NCBI GenBank assembly: GCA_965661105.1
Contig: CBFICR010000034.1
Coordinates: forward strand, 1-30,873
Source: Eutrophocola sp965661105
Lineage (GTDB): Bacteria; Pseudomonadota; Gammaproteobacteria; Pseudomonadales; Pseudohongiellaceae
Reading direction: 5' to 3'
DNA: 30,873 nt
Under the pieces are notes generated by a model. It made no database searches. It saw nothing but the letters and a program-made list of their open reading frames with translations, and was not told the origin of the DNA. Shown piece after piece: positions 17,801 through 22,524 of this stretch (its first letter is position 1; every line of letters begins with the position of its first letter). Position numbers and translations under genes: made by a program.

Positions 17801-17997
17801 GTGGAGCCCACCAGATGACCATGATGAGGCAGACCAGTGGCAAACGGGGGGCCGTCATAGAAAATATAGGGAGGATTATCCTTGCTCTGCTCCAGGGACT
17901 GCTGGAAAACGTTTTCCTTTTCCCAAAAGTCGAGCACATCATGTTCTGCCTGAACGAAGGAAAAGCTCTCGTTGGTTGTTTCTTTAGTATCTGTCAC
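14860..17997 (-). CDS. ileS: Isoleucyl-tRNA synthetase, eukaryotic-like (IleS2-type)
   Basis: A 1045-residue class I synthetase that charges tRNA-Ile. The start is a GTG (17995-17997) with a weak AGG upstream. The nucleotide-binding signature is HHGH at residues 58-61 in PPFATGLPHHGHLVGST, and the second signature is KMSKR near residue 597 (DGKKMSKRLQNYTAPD). The CP1 editing domain is present (WTTTPWTLPSNLALCVN; GTGVVHQAPAFGEDDFRV). The length, the GLPHxGHL form, KMSKR followed by LxNY, and the lack of a C-terminal zinc-finger Cys cluster place it with the IleS2/eukaryotic-like group rather than E. coli-type IleS1. Members of that group are known for mupirocin insensitivity. The usual ribF-ileS-lspA context is absent. 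Upstream lies an attenuator-like leader with an Ile-rich peptide; aroG lies downstream. Confidence 0.95.
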   Translation of the reverse strand: MTDTKETTNESFSFVQAEHDVLDFWEKENVFQQSLEQSKDNPPYIFYDGPPFATGLPHHGHLVGSTLKDIIPRYYTMKGNYVQRRFGWDCHGLPIEHEIDKALGMSASEAVEKLGMKGYNDECRGIVQRYTTEWRKTITRIGRWVDFDNDYKTMDPSFMESVWWVMKQLWEKDLIYRGVKVVPFSTALGTVLSNFEAGSNYQDVQDPAVTVLFKLKDEDAYLSAWTTTPWTLPSNLALCVNANITYVKVHDAELGKDIYLAQERLDAIGKHKSLEVISEHAGSELVGKKYEPLMPYFTELEAEGAFVVVADNYVTTEAGTGVVHQAPAFGEDDFRVLKANGINALVCPVDLEGKFTEEVTDFAGIYVKDADKDIIRKLKDEGKLYIQEVYQHSYPFCPRSDTPIIYRTIPSWYVKVEQIKERIAANNQQINWVPDHIRDGRMGNWLDNAIDWCISRNRYWGTPLPIWINDVTDNRLCIGSIEELEKYSGTRVEDLHREYVDELAFSLDGEEGVYRRVEEVLDCWFESGSMPYAQLHYPFENQTLFEAGFPAEYIAEGLDQTRGWFYTLLVLSTALFDKPSFKNVIVNGIVMAEDGKKMSKRLQNYTAPDILMEEYGADALRLYLINSGLVKGEEQRFTDSGVKDMVRRALLPWYNSFKFLQTYAGIDHWKADTHHVVPENITDQWILSRLQSLKANVSQEMAEYKLYNVVPALFEFIEDLTNWYIRLNRSRFWVEEMTADKHAAYQTLYTTISELTVCMAPFAPFLAEHIYQELAAFAGDSATRHKSAHLCHYPEADQDLIQPVLEQAVSRMQNIILLGRQKREQVKIKTKIPLSQLTIIHESRDMLDEIARLEDYISSELNVKAIAYSTDEDKYITLFAKPNSPVLGKRLGKEFNRYRQQIQDLDAKQLNLLQEAGSITLDDETFSTEDILVFREAKEGTEALSNRFISIDMDCALNDELIDEGLAREVINRIQKTRKDIGLNVTDRIIINYAAGNALGRAIEKHKDYIARETLCTDFTQQDSASEHSFDVEGDALTLDIQKND

Positions 17998-18080
17998 TTG
18001 TCTGGCCTGAAAGTATCAATAAAAAATGAGCGCTCTATCTATTCGTCTATCTATTAGCTATCAGTTAGTCGCTGGCAGCT

Positions 18081-18112
18081 AAAATAAAAAACCCGCCTGG
18101 TGGCGGGTTTTT
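18081..18112 (-). terminator. Leader terminator of ileS (attenuator)
   Basis: On the minus strand: AAAAACCCGCC, loop ACCA, GGCGGGTTTTTT, then A and TTTT. It is a strong, perfectly paired intrinsic terminator that lies upstream of ileS, 89 bases before its start codon, and 39 bases after the stop of a 16-codon Ile-rich ORF. No other minus-strand gene lies upstream for it to terminate, so the simplest reading is an attenuator. Confidence 0.85.
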
Positions 18113-18151
18113 CAAACTTTATTACAAAGATCTACTCTTCATCCGCCCGGA

Positions 18152-18202
18152 TCAGCGCCGAATAATAAAAATGAAAATGGAATAGATCAGCTTGTTTGTC
18201 AT
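18152..18202 (-). CDS. ileS leader peptide, isoleucine-rich
   Basis: A 16-codon ORF encoding MTNKLIYSIFIFIIRR. Five codons are isoleucine (positions 6, 9, 11, 13, 14), two phenylalanine and one tyrosine. It lies between a sigma70-like promoter and the terminator at 18081-18112, upstream of ileS. The segment over codons 12-14 (TTTATTA, 18163-18169) can pair with TAATAAA at 18118-18124. The GGCGG just after the stop (18143-18147) can pair with CCGCC, the left arm of the terminator (18102-18106). A ribosome held at codons 13-14 would leave GGCGG free to break the terminator; a ribosome at the stop codon would cover GGCGG and let the terminator form. No Shine-Dalgarno sequence is visible. It is too short for normal gene calling. 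Confidence 0.72.
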   Translation of the reverse strand: MTNKLIYSIFIFIIRR

Positions 18203-18211
18203 GGGTCGTGA

Positions 18212-18239
18212 AGAATAGACTTTTATTCTTATTTGTCAA
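18212..18239 (-). promoter_or_regulatory. Promoter of the ileS leader
   Basis: A perfect -35 box TTGACA (18234-18239) and TATTCT (18212-18217) with a 16-base spacer, reading toward ileS. The expected start of transcription is near 18206, only about four bases before the leader-peptide ATG, which would make the leader mRNA nearly leaderless. Confidence 0.75.
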
Positions 18240-18427
18240 GTAGTTGGGTACTTTTTACAGATTATTGTGCAAATAATAGGGAAAAGTATCAGAAGGGCAA
18301 TCCGTGGCTCTGTAAAACTATCCCGGGTAGTTATTTTTCCGGAAAACTGGGTTATATTTCCAGTGACTGAATATACCGATACACAGATTATCGGATAAGT
18401 ATAAAAATTTGGGGGGATGTCATATCA

Positions 18428-18808
18428 ATGAAAGCCGCATGGTTGTTCCTGTTACTGTCTTTATCCTTGTGCACCAGTGTTAATGCACAGGAAGGTTTTC
18501 CCCTGGATGGCACCTGGCGTGGCTACTGGGGTGTCCCTGGTGGCGAAGAAACCCTTGTTGTGATTGTGATGAACTGGGATGGGGAAAACATCAACGGTCG
18601 AATTAATCCCGGCCGTAACATGATCTTCTTTGAAGACGCCGACCTTGATCCTGAAAACTGGATCGTTAATTTTACTTCTACCTCCAAGGCAGGTGAGCCC
18701 ATTGCGTTTTCAGGCACGCTGGAAAATATTGGTGCTTATGACAGAACCATAACCGGTACCTGGACCATTGGTGGAGTTGAGAACCAGCTGGTGTTAACCA
18801 GAGAGTAA
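18428..18808 (+). CDS. Small exported lipocalin-like protein
   Basis: A 126-residue exported protein. The start ATG follows a GGGGGGA stretch 11 bases upstream. The signal peptide spans residues 1-20 (LFLLLSLSLCTSVNA). The mature part is an all-beta pattern: PLDGTWRGYWGVPGGEETLV, MNWDGENINGRINPGRNMIF, DPENWIVNFTS, FSGTLENIGAYDRTITGTWT. The repeated GTW turns and the INPG motif fit a small lipocalin/avidin-like barrel. From memory, proteins with this GTWxGYWG...INPG layout recur beside the GHWEGDTLVVE family found next door, but the function is unknown. It likely starts the plus-strand cluster that runs to 21408. The stretch 18240-18427 upstream holds no other gene. Confidence 0.65.
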   Translation: MKAAWLFLLLSLSLCTSVNAQEGFPLDGTWRGYWGVPGGEETLVVIVMNWDGENINGRINPGRNMIFFEDADLDPENWIVNFTSTSKAGEPIAFSGTLENIGAYDRTITGTWTIGGVENQLVLTRE

Positions 18809-18862
18809 AAAAGTCTCAAGTTACAAGCTTCAAGTCACAAGTAAAAACAGAAAAAAGTGAAT

Positions 18863-19711
18863 ATGAAAATGGGTTTGAAAAATTTTGGCAGTATGGGTTT
18901 TGGGGTGGCAGCTGCGTTGTTAATTGCTGGCTGTGGAGATTCTGGTGCACCCTCTGAAGAGATGGCGGCTTTGCCAGCTTCGCCTGTTGAGGTGGTGAGA
19001 GAGACGCCGCGTTTTGATGATGGCATGGTGCGTTTTGATCGGGTTCCTGGAGAACTGGGTTACTGGAGTAATCCAAGCAAATCTTCCCTGATTGAAGACG
19101 GTGTTCAGCTTAGTATGGATGAAAATGGTCTGCTGACAGATATCAATGCTGCTGATCAGGTTGCTCCTTTTATGCCCTGGGCACTGGGTCTTTATAAATA
19201 CCGGCAGGCCAATGGCCTGGCCGATGATCCGGTCAATGCCTGTATTTCGCCTGCGGGTCCCAGACATCTTCATTATGAAGGTGGTTTTCGTATTATTCAG
19301 GACCGCAACTATAACCGTGTCTACCTGATCTTTGGTGGCGGTAATCGAGGCTGGCGTCTGATTCATATGGATGGCAGGCAGGCACCGGATCCCGACGAAG
19401 TTGCTGGTACCTATTACGGGCATTCAGCGGGTCACTGGGAAGGCGATACACTGGTAGTGGAGTCAAGCGGCTTCAATGATCGTTTCTGGTTCTCCAATGG
19501 AGGGCTTCCCCATACTCCAGCGCTGACACTGATTGAACGTTTTAGTCGTCCGGATTATGAAACCCTCGAATATGAAGTGGAAATTACTGACCCGCTTGCC
19601 TACACCAGACCCTGGAACGCCTCCTGGACGCTGGATTGGGTTGACGGTGAAATAAGCGAAAAATTTTGTGAGCAGATCGAAGCGATTGATCAGTACACGG
19701 GGAATAATTAG
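18863..19711 (+). CDS. Lipoprotein of the GHWEGDTLVVE family (paralogue 1)
   Basis: A 282-residue lipoprotein. The frame opens at a GTG at 18857, but the ATG at 18863 gives a compact lipoprotein signal ending in the lipobox LLIAGC (Cys24). The ribosome site is weak. Conserved blocks shared with the protein at 20605-21408 are NACISPAGPRHLHYEG, the GWRLIHMDGRQAP segment, YYGHSAGHWEGDTLVVESSG, FNDRFWFSNGGLPHTPALTL, ERFSRPDYETLEYEVEITDP and AYTRPWNASWTLDW. I recall this family as abundant, exported and functionally uncharacterised in Acidobacteria and Proteobacteria. The conserved His, Trp, Asp and Glu residues could form a binding site. It would sit in the outer or inner membrane facing the periplasm. 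The cluster suggests a shared job with the neighbouring DUF6152 protein. Confidence 0.7.
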   Translation: MKMGLKNFGSMGFGVAAALLIAGCGDSGAPSEEMAALPASPVEVVRETPRFDDGMVRFDRVPGELGYWSNPSKSSLIEDGVQLSMDENGLLTDINAADQVAPFMPWALGLYKYRQANGLADDPVNACISPAGPRHLHYEGGFRIIQDRNYNRVYLIFGGGNRGWRLIHMDGRQAPDPDEVAGTYYGHSAGHWEGDTLVVESSGFNDRFWFSNGGLPHTPALTLIERFSRPDYETLEYEVEITDPLAYTRPWNASWTLDWVDGEISEKFCEQIEAIDQYTGNN

Positions 19712-19717
19712 AAAGGC

Positions 19718-19747
19718 GGAAAAAGGAAAAAGGAAAAAGGATAAAAG
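19718..19747 (+). repeat. Purine-rich GGAAAAA tandem repeat
   Basis: Three GGAAAAA units followed by GGATAAAAG, immediately after the paralogue 1 stop codon. The last 23 bases are exactly complementary to 20653-20675 inside the signal-peptide region of paralogue 2, and a close direct copy lies at 20544-20573. Confidence 0.8.
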
Positions 19748-19783
19748 TCGTGCAGGCAGGAAATGCGTGCAGAGCTTTTATTC

Positions 19784-20083
19784 GACAGAAGGGTAAAGCT
19801 AAACAATAAAAGTAACCATGATTCCTTAATTACCTTCAGGTAATTTCCATAGTTCAGGTTGAATTTGGATTGGAACGTTTTTTTGTAGGATAAACAGGTC
19901 GGAAAAGGCCTGCAAGGCCGTCTTCCGACAGAAGGGTAAAGCTAAACAGTAAAAGTAACCATGGTTCCTTAATTACCTGAAGGTAATTTCCATAGTTCAG
20001 GTTGAATTTGGATTGGAACGTTTTTTGAGGATAAACAGGTCGGATAAGGCTGCAAGCCGCCATCCGACGTAAGGGTAAAGCTT
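19784..20083. repeat. Two tandem ~140-bp repeats with REP-like palindromes
   Basis: Unit 1 is 19784-19926 (143 bases), unit 2 is 19927-20065 (139 bases), and a partial third start (GACGTAAGGGTAAAGC) follows at 20066. Each unit starts GAC(A/G)..AAGGGTAAAGCT, carries an 18-base AATTACC/GGTAATT hairpin, the sequence GTTGAATTTGGATTGGAACG and a run of six or seven T, and ends in a nested palindrome (19898-19929 and 20039-20068) with outer arms GTCGGAA/TTCCGAC or GTCGGAT/ATCCGAC. The second palindrome strongly resembles enterobacterial REP sequences. Arm changes are compensated between copies. No protein gene is evident in 19712-20115. Confidence 0.85.
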
Positions 20084-20115
20084 GAATTTATTGGTTAAGT
20101 GAAGAGGATTTTAAA

Positions 20116-20541
20116 ATGAAAAAATTAATAAAACAGGGGATCGGTGTGCTTGCTTGCTCATTGCTGCTGGTTGCTTTTCAGTCCCAGGCGCACCACTCAT
20201 TTGCGGCGCAATATGATGCCAGCAAACCGGTCACACTGCAGGGCTATGTCACCAAGGTGGAATGGTATAACCCGCATGTTTATTTCTATATCGATGTGGA
20301 AAATCCTGACACCGGTGAAATTGAGAACTGGGGCGTGGAAATGGGGCCTCCCCACATGCTGCAAAATCGCGGCTGGAAAAAGAATGATATGCAGATCGGT
20401 GATGAATTGCTGGTTGAAGCGACCCGGGCCAGAGATGGCAGCACGACTTCCAATGCCCGCTCGGTCACCATGGTTAATTCTGGAAAAGTGCTGGGTGCAG
20501 CCTCCAGTGAAGACCAGACCCTGACAGGTGGCGGCAACTAG
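20116..20541 (+). CDS. DUF6152 family exported protein
   Basis: A 141-residue exported protein. The ATG has AAGAGGA eight or so bases upstream. The signal peptide spans residues 1-25 (LIKQGIGVLACSLLLVAFQS, cleavage after QA), and the mature protein begins HHSFAAQYDASKPVTLQGYV. Core motifs TKVEWYNPHVYFYIDVENPD, EMGPPHMLQNRGWKKNDMQI and GDELLVEATRARDGS are those of DUF6152, a small OB-like beta-barrel family of unknown function. The conserved N-terminal His pair after cleavage and the PHV/PH motifs could bind a metal. Its stop is 63 bases before paralogue 2, so the two are likely co-transcribed. Family members typically sit beside GHWEGDTLVVE-type proteins (from memory), as here. Confidence 0.82.
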   Translation: MKKLIKQGIGVLACSLLLVAFQSQAHHSFAAQYDASKPVTLQGYVTKVEWYNPHVYFYIDVENPDTGEIENWGVEMGPPHMLQNRGWKKNDMQIGDELLVEATRARDGSTTSNARSVTMVNSGKVLGAASSEDQTLTGGGN

Positions 20542-20544
20542 TTG

Positions 20545-20681
20545 GATAAAAGAAAAAGGATAAAGGATAAAGGTAGTGAAATGAGAGATTTCTGGAGTAA
20601 CACTATGATTAGGCGATTTATCAGGATTCCATACAAAGTGATCAGTGTGTCACTTTTATCCTTTTTCCTTTTTCCTTTATC
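20545..20681 (+). repeat. Purine/pyrimidine inverted repeat around a start codon
   Basis: The purine arm at 20545-20573 can pair with the pyrimidine arm at 20653-20681 in 27 of 29 positions (one G-U), with a 79-base loop that holds the GGAG ribosome site and the ATG of paralogue 2. The right arm encodes the signal-peptide core LLSFFLFPLS. This looks like a repeat copy that landed inverted in the gene, or a regulatory hairpin. Confidence 0.7.
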
Positions 20682-21408
20682 GGCCCTACCCCAGGATGGG
20701 GAAGGCGAATCCATGCCGGTTCCGCGTAATGAATTCGGGCACCCAAGCTTTGCCGGTACGCCAGAACGGGTAGGTAACTGGCAGGGCTTACTGGGGACTC
20801 TGGCCCACAGGGGAGAAGAACCCAGTGCATTCAATATTCCAGAAGCCCTTTTCTATGATGAAGTCCCTTTTCAGCCATGGGCGGCAGAGCTGCATGCTGA
20901 GCGGCGGGCTAAAGGTGGCGCTTATGATCCCCATACTCGCTGCAAACCTTCCGGTGTAGCCAGAATGTTTCACACACCTTACGGCATGGAATTTCTCGAT
21001 CTTGGCGAAGAAATGTTATTTATCAATGTTGGTGCGCCGCATTCCTGGCGCCGAATCTGGGTTGATGGCAGAACCTTTCCGGAAGATATTGAGCCAGGTT
21101 GGTATGGCTATTCAATCGGGCATTGGGAAGACGATACGCTGGTGGTGGAAACTCGAGGGTTTAACACCGGTTTCTGGATGAGTCGTGGTGGCTTCCCGCA
21201 TACCGAACAACTGAAAACCATTGAGAAGTTTTCCCGTCCTTCCTGGGATCGCCTGCGTTACGAAGTGACTATCGATGATCCGGGTGCCTACACCAGGCCC
21301 TGGACCGGTGGCTGGTATATGACCTGGGGTGATGGTGTTGAGCCGTTTGACTATCTTTGCCAGGAAAATAATCTGGACCCTGACAGAATGCTGGGTATTG
21401 ATCAGTAA
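20605..21408 (+). CDS. Exported protein of the GHWEDDTLVVE family (paralogue 2)
   Basis: A 267-residue exported protein. The frame is open from 20542, but the ATG at 20605 has GGAG seven bases upstream and starts a clean signal peptide (RIPYKVISVSLLSFFLFPLS, cleavage near ALPQ); 20581 is the other candidate. The mature protein shares the blocks of the lipoprotein at 18863-19711: TRCKPSGVARMFHTPYG, SWRRIWVDGR, WYGYSIGHWEDDTLVVETRG, FNTGFWMSRGGFPHTEQLKT, EKFSRPSWDRLRYEVTIDDP and AYTRPWTGGW. It lacks a lipobox, so this paralogue is soluble while the other is membrane-anchored. The function is unknown. The purine-rich direct repeat before the gene and its inverted copy inside the signal sequence are unusual. 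Confidence 0.7.
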   Translation: MIRRFIRIPYKVISVSLLSFFLFPLSALPQDGEGESMPVPRNEFGHPSFAGTPERVGNWQGLLGTLAHRGEEPSAFNIPEALFYDEVPFQPWAAELHAERRAKGGAYDPHTRCKPSGVARMFHTPYGMEFLDLGEEMLFINVGAPHSWRRIWVDGRTFPEDIEPGWYGYSIGHWEDDTLVVETRGFNTGFWMSRGGFPHTEQLKTIEKFSRPSWDRLRYEVTIDDPGAYTRPWTGGWYMTWGDGVEPFDYLCQENNLDPDRMLGIDQ

Positions 21409-21443
21409 GCCTGACGTTGAAAAAGTAACGTGCAGTTATAGCC

Positions 21444-22349
21444 TTACATCGTTTCGGTAGCAAAAAAATCGCCGATCATTTGCTGATGAATGCCATCTTT
21501 AAGGTAGATGGCATAAAAGTTGATTTGTGGCAGTCCTTCCAGTTTTTGTATCTTCAATGCTCCGTTATTAACATCTTCCTGCACGCCAACCTCCGGGATG
21601 ATAACCAGGCCCTGACCTGAATTGGCGAAAAATCTGAGCAGGGAAATATCATCAGTTTCCATACGGGAACTTACTTGTAGTTTCATTTTTTTGTAAAGGA
21701 TGTCCTTGATGACATCGCCTTTATAGGGAAATTTGAAATTAAAGACATCGACAGGTTTTTCGTCTTCAGGTGTGTTTGATTTTTTTGAGGTTTGTTGACT
21801 GCTATTAAGTATTTTTGCTTTGCCGGCCAGGCATAAGGGGCTGGTACCAATTTTACTGTAGCCAAAAATGCCGAGGTCTTTTTTCTGTGGTATTTCGATT
21901 GAAATGATTAAATCCAGTTCATAGGTTCTCAGTAAATACATCAGTTCTTCATAAGCGCCACTAATCACATCAATAGACACATCATCATTATCCTTGATGA
22001 TGCTGGACAGACTTCTGAAGACGAAGTTTCTTGAAATACCACCAACCATACCGACATTCAGGTTTTTTGGTGCTCCCGCCATCTGTTTGTTTTTAATAAC
22101 CTGGTTAATTTCACGGCTCTGCGTGAAAATATTTTCGGCATATTTCATCAGCATAGTGCCGGTCAGGGTGAGTTTCACCGAACGGGTTGTGCGATCAAAA
22201 AGTTTCTCTTCAAAATATTGTTCAAGCTGCGAGACATGCTCGCTGACAGCGGATTGTGAGACATACATTTGATCTGCGGCATGCTTGAACCCGCCATGCT
22301 TGCAAACCATCCAGAACGCATAAAGGTGTCTAAAGTTAATCCACTCCAA
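21444..22349 (-). CDS. LysR-family regulator, NhaR-like
   Basis: A 301-residue LysR-type regulator. The start codon is TTG (22347-22349) with a strong GGAGGAG upstream and no better ATG near the family N-terminus. The helix-turn-helix lies at about residues 5-65 (INFRHLYAFWMVCKHGGFKH, AADQMYVSQSAVSEHVSQLE). The INxxHLYxFW opening and the effector domain (VGMVGGISRNFVFRSL, ELDLIIS) resemble NhaR of E. coli. The linker around residues 185-205 is Ser/Lys-rich and polar, less usual for the family. It is divergent from the IDH-cysDN gene set with a 175-base AT-rich gap, the classic layout for a LysR regulator of its neighbour. The effector is unknown; a link to isocitrate, sulfate or cation stress is inference. 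Confidence 0.88.
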   Translation of the reverse strand: MEWINFRHLYAFWMVCKHGGFKHAADQMYVSQSAVSEHVSQLEQYFEEKLFDRTTRSVKLTLTGTMLMKYAENIFTQSREINQVIKNKQMAGAPKNLNVGMVGGISRNFVFRSLSSIIKDNDDVSIDVISGAYEELMYLLRTYELDLIISIEIPQKKDLGIFGYSKIGTSPLCLAGKAKILNSSQQTSKKSNTPEDEKPVDVFNFKFPYKGDVIKDILYKKMKLQVSSRMETDDISLLRFFANSGQGLVIIPEVGVQEDVNNGALKIQKLEGLPQINFYAIYLKDGIHQQMIGDFFATETM

Positions 22350-22394
22350 AAGTCTCTCCTCCGGGCACTGCCAATATATCTATATATAAGATAA

Positions 22395-22410
22395 ATAATA
22401 TACATATTAT
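22395..22410. promoter_or_regulatory. Candidate LysR operator in the divergent promoter gap
   Basis: A perfect 7-2-7 inverted repeat ATAATAT-AC-ATATTAT inside a very AT-rich stretch (22375-22420) between the LysR gene and the IDH gene. It contains T-N11-A spacing as LysR sites do, but AT-rich sequence makes chance dyads easy. Confidence 0.4.
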
Positions 22411-22524
22411 ATATTTTACAGATCTATTGCCATAGCTATAAACTGCGCCCCGTTGAATGACTGACAAGGGCTTTGGGTCAATAAACCTGACCATAAATTA
22501 ATAAATAATAATTGCGGAGAATAT

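Noticed and set aside
17812..17826. Altered HXGH motif (GXHH) giving extreme mupirocin resistance in IleS2
   Set aside because: The motif here is HHGH, which keeps the ordinary HXGH order; the swapped form is not present.
18081..18112. The ileS leader terminator as a T-box riboswitch
   Set aside because: I see no Stem I or T-box consensus, the 5' region is too short, and T-boxes belong mainly to Gram-positive bacteria. A leader peptide explains the signals better.
18081..18112. The same hairpin as a plain terminator of a plus-strand gene
   Set aside because: No plus-strand gene ends just before it; upstream on that strand is the antisense of ileS.
19854..20063. 69-codon minus-strand frame in the tandem repeats
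   Set aside because: It spans both repeat units and repeats its own sequence (LIRPVYPQK / LFRPVYPTK), so it is a by-product of the duplication.
21411..21435. Terminator between the convergent paralogue 2 and LysR genes
   Set aside because: Only a five-pair ACGTT/AACGT stem without a T-run is visible; too weak to call.
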